A DNA stretch of 64,000 nt from contig CAKSUQ010000009.1 in NCBI GenBank assembly GCA_934502625.1, positions 1-64,000 of the forward strand. Reading direction: 5' to 3'. This document shows positions 61,048-64,000 of this stretch, one piece after another (within the stretch, counting starts at the first letter, position 1; each line of letters opens with the position of its first letter). Both the position numbers and the translations under genes were made by a program. The notes below the pieces were generated by a model, which had not been told where the DNA came from, ran no database searches, and saw nothing but the letters and a program-made list of their open reading frames with translations. The DNA is from an uncultured Gemmiger sp. GTDB lineage: Bacteria > Bacillota > Clostridia > Oscillospirales > Ruminococcaceae.

Positions 61048-61060
61048 GAATATTTCTTAA
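61044..61060 (+). promoter_or_regulatory. Palindromic operator candidate upstream of rubrerythrin
   Basis: TTAAGAA-TAT-TTCTTAA is a perfect 7-3-7 palindrome 17 bp upstream of the -35 box. It has the AT-rich TTA...TAA form of Fur/PerR-type or other redox-regulator sites but does not match the PerR box exactly. Confidence 0.4.
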
Positions 61061-61077
61061 AAATTTGCAAATAGCGC

Positions 61078-61106
61078 TTGACATTTTCCTGTTTATCACG
61101 TATAAT
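61078..61106 (+). promoter_or_regulatory. Promoter of the rubrerythrin gene
   Basis: TTGACA-17 bp-TATAAT, full consensus, consistent with high expression. A second inverted repeat, GACACA-ggaa-TGTGTC, lies at 61116-61131 near the transcription start. Confidence 0.85.
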
Positions 61107-61181
61107 AAAGCCATCGACACAGGAATGTGTCCTATGAGCAACACAAAAGAGCAACAGTAAAAACAACAGGAGGCAATTCTT

Positions 61182-61718
61182 ATGACTAAGTACGTTTGCA
61201 CCGTTTGCGGCTACATCGCCGAAGGTTCCATCCCTGAGTTCTGCCCGGTCTGCAAGGCCCCGGCATCCAAGTTCATTGAGAAGACCGAAAACACCTATGT
61301 GACCGAGCACGTCGTCGGCATCGCGAAGGACGTCCCTGAGGAGATCAAGCAGGGTCTGCGCGAGAACTTCAACGGCGAGTGCAGCGAGGTCGGCATGTAT
61401 CTGGCCATGAGCCGCGTCGCTGACCGCGAGGGCTACCCGGAGATCGCCGAGGCGTGGAAGCGCTACGCTTTCGAGGAGGCCGAGCACGCCTCCAAGTTCG
61501 CCGAGCTGCTGGGCGAGGTGCTGACCGACAGCACCAAGAAGAACCTGCAGATGCGCGTTGACGCCGAGTGCGGTGCTTGCGCGGGCAAGATGGATCTCGC
61601 CAAGAAGGCCAAGGAGCTGAACCTCGACGCGATCCACGACACCGTGCACGAGATGGCGAAGGACGAGGCTCGCCATGGCCGCGGCATGCAGGGTCTGCTC
61701 GACCGCTACTTCAAATAA
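61182..61718 (+). CDS. Reverse rubrerythrin (rubredoxin domain first)
   Basis: A 178-residue peroxide-scavenging protein. An N-terminal rubredoxin-like iron site (CTVCG, CPVC) precedes a diiron ferritin-like domain with Glu/His ligands in [17 protein letters not shown] and [10 protein letters not shown]. The domain order is the reverse of classical rubrerythrin, as in clostridial oxygen-induced proteins that reduce H2O2 with NADH-derived electrons. It has a consensus promoter, a strong RBS (AGGAGG) and its own terminator. Confidence 0.93.
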   Translation: MTKYVCTVCGYIAEGSIPEFCPVCKAPASKFIEKTENTYVTEHVVGIAKDVPEEIKQGLRENFNGECSEVGMYLAMSRVADREGYPEIAEAWKRYAFEEAEHASKFAELLGEVLTDSTKKNLQMRVDAECGACAGKMDLAKKAKELNLDAIHDTVHEMAKDEARHGRGMQGLLDRYFK

Positions 61719-61736
61719 TTTCACCTAAACCGCACT

Positions 61737-61771
61737 GCGCCCCGGAGCCTGCACGCTCCGGGGCGCTTTTT
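61737..61771 (+). terminator. Intrinsic terminator after rubrerythrin
   Basis: GCGCCCCGGAGC-ctgcac-GCTCCGGGGCGC is a perfect 12-bp stem followed by TTTTTG. Confidence 0.92.
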
Positions 61772-61772
61772 G

Positions 61773-61781
61773 CATAGTATG
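61773..61781 (+). promoter_or_regulatory. Possible sporulation-sigma -10 element upstream of yunB
   Basis: CATAGTATG, identical to the element before spoVM. It lies close (15 bp) to the chosen yunB start, so the leader would be very short; tentative. Confidence 0.25.
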
Positions 61782-61796
61782 CGCAGGGGTGATGGT

Positions 61797-62432
61797 ATGC
61801 GGCGGTGCACAGCGGCGGGCAATAAGCGGGCGCGGGTGCGCGGCGTCTGTCTGCTGCTTTTCGCCGCGCTGCTGGCCGGGGCGCTGTGGCTGAATCGCTA
61901 CGTCAACACCAAAGTCAAGCCAACGCTGCACGAGCTGGCCGAGTACGAAGCCCGCGCCGCCACCGTGCAGGCCGTCAACGACGCCGTGGCTGCGGAATTG
62001 CTGTGCGCGCCGTCGCTCTGCTCAGGACTTTTCACCCGGCAAGGCAGCCTTGTCAGCCTGAATGCCAATGCTGCAGCCGCCGTTCAGGCACAGCTTATCC
62101 GTGCCGTGCAGGCCGAGATGAACGCCCTGCCGGAGATGTCCTACACGATTCCCTTCGGCAGCTTGACCGACAACTCGCTACTGAGCGGCCTTGGCCCCGG
62201 CTGGCAGCTTTCGCTCCAGCCCAAGGGCTATGTACAGGGGGAGATTCAGGAAATCACTGAATCGCTTTCCATCAATACCACGCGCTACAGCGCCGTTTTG
62301 CAGCTGTCCGTCACCGTCAATATGATTTTGGACGGCAGCACCGCGACGCTGACCGTAGAGACGGAATACCCGCTTGTCAGCCTGCTGATCGGCGGCAATA
62401 CGCCGGGCGTTTACGCCAGCGATTGTGATTGA
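61797..62432 (+). CDS. yunB: Sporulation protein YunB
   Basis: A 211-residue protein with an N-terminal membrane helix (VCLLLFAALLAGALWLNRYV) and an outer domain. VKPTLHELAEYEARAATVQAVNDAV and the segment around TIPFGSLTDNSLLSGLGPGWQL match YunB, a mother-cell protein of Bacillus sporulation with no known biochemical activity. ATG at 61797 with AGGGGTG upstream was preferred over ATG at 61779. Confidence 0.85.
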   Translation: MRRCTAAGNKRARVRGVCLLLFAALLAGALWLNRYVNTKVKPTLHELAEYEARAATVQAVNDAVAAELLCAPSLCSGLFTRQGSLVSLNANAAAAVQAQLIRAVQAEMNALPEMSYTIPFGSLTDNSLLSGLGPGWQLSLQPKGYVQGEIQEITESLSINTTRYSAVLQLSVTVNMILDGSTATLTVETEYPLVSLLIGGNTPGVYASDCD

Positions 62433-62458
62433 ATTTTGCACCCCGGATGTGGTATACT
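62429..62458 (+). promoter_or_regulatory. Promoter of ligA
   Basis: TTGAAT-18 bp-TATACT overlapping the yunB stop, about 32 bp before the ligA start. Confidence 0.55.
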
Positions 62459-62483
62459 GATAAAATACCAACAAACGGAGTGA

Positions 62484-64000
<1,517 letters not shown>

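Overview
The window looks like chromosomal DNA from a high-G+C, anaerobic, endospore-forming Firmicute of class Clostridia, most like the Oscillospiraceae/Ruminococcaceae. I cannot name a genus. Support comes from clostridial gene orders (ffs-dnaX-ybaB-recR; scpA-scpB-DUF2953-ytfJ; gmk-priA-def-fmt-rsmB-rlmN-PP2C-PASTA kinase-rsgA-thiN-spoVM), the clostridial spore protein SipL, an A-type RNase P RNA, a reverse rubrerythrin and a B12-dependent methionine synthase. I see no insertion sequence, prophage or CRISPR array.

Layout. 1-1.2 kb: end of a sensor kinase, and a convergent rhomboid protease. 1.3-1.5 kb: a probable small RNA. 1.6-10 kb: FtsK/SpoIIIE translocase, a ComEC-like hydrolase, MetF, a separate MetH-reactivation protein and MetH. 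10.1-16 kb: a tight five-gene operon resembling dlt (SGNH protein, MBOAT acyltransferase, amino-acid-AMP ligase, acyl carrier protein) with an extra fold-III PLP decarboxylase between ligase and carrier. This is the best candidate for an undescribed system. 16-20.2 kb: SRP RNA, dnaX, ybaB, recR, smpB, tmRNA and tRNA-Pro. 20.2-24.4 kb: a reductase, a MATE pump with a terminator-like leader, an ATP-grasp protein, a DUF4250 protein and L28. 24.5-28.6 kb: site-2 protease, condensin subunits ScpA/B, DUF2953, GerW-like YtfJ and RluB. 28.7-31.9 kb: a transcarboxylase-like trio (12S-, 1.3S- and 5S-like). 32-44.1 kb: a long housekeeping run from yicC to thiN.

44.1-47.8 kb is a spore-coat block: a 22-residue SpoVM, SipL and SpoIVA, followed by the YaaL-like DUF2508 protein and BofA. 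47.8-52.6 kb: RNase P RNA, an aspartate-type aminotransferase, fused SecDF and NrdR. 52.5-57 kb: a DUF421/DUF4363 pair divergent from a gerABC-type germinant receptor operon. 57-60.4 kb (minus strand): a second MBOAT system (DUF4358 lipoprotein, MBOAT, DHHW protein). 60.4-64 kb: a Gx transporter component, reverse rubrerythrin, YunB and the start of ligA.

The themes are envelope modification (two MBOAT systems), sporulation and germination, and core information processing. Function calls rest on motif recognition and gene order by eye. Promoters, terminators and operators were found by eye and are untested.
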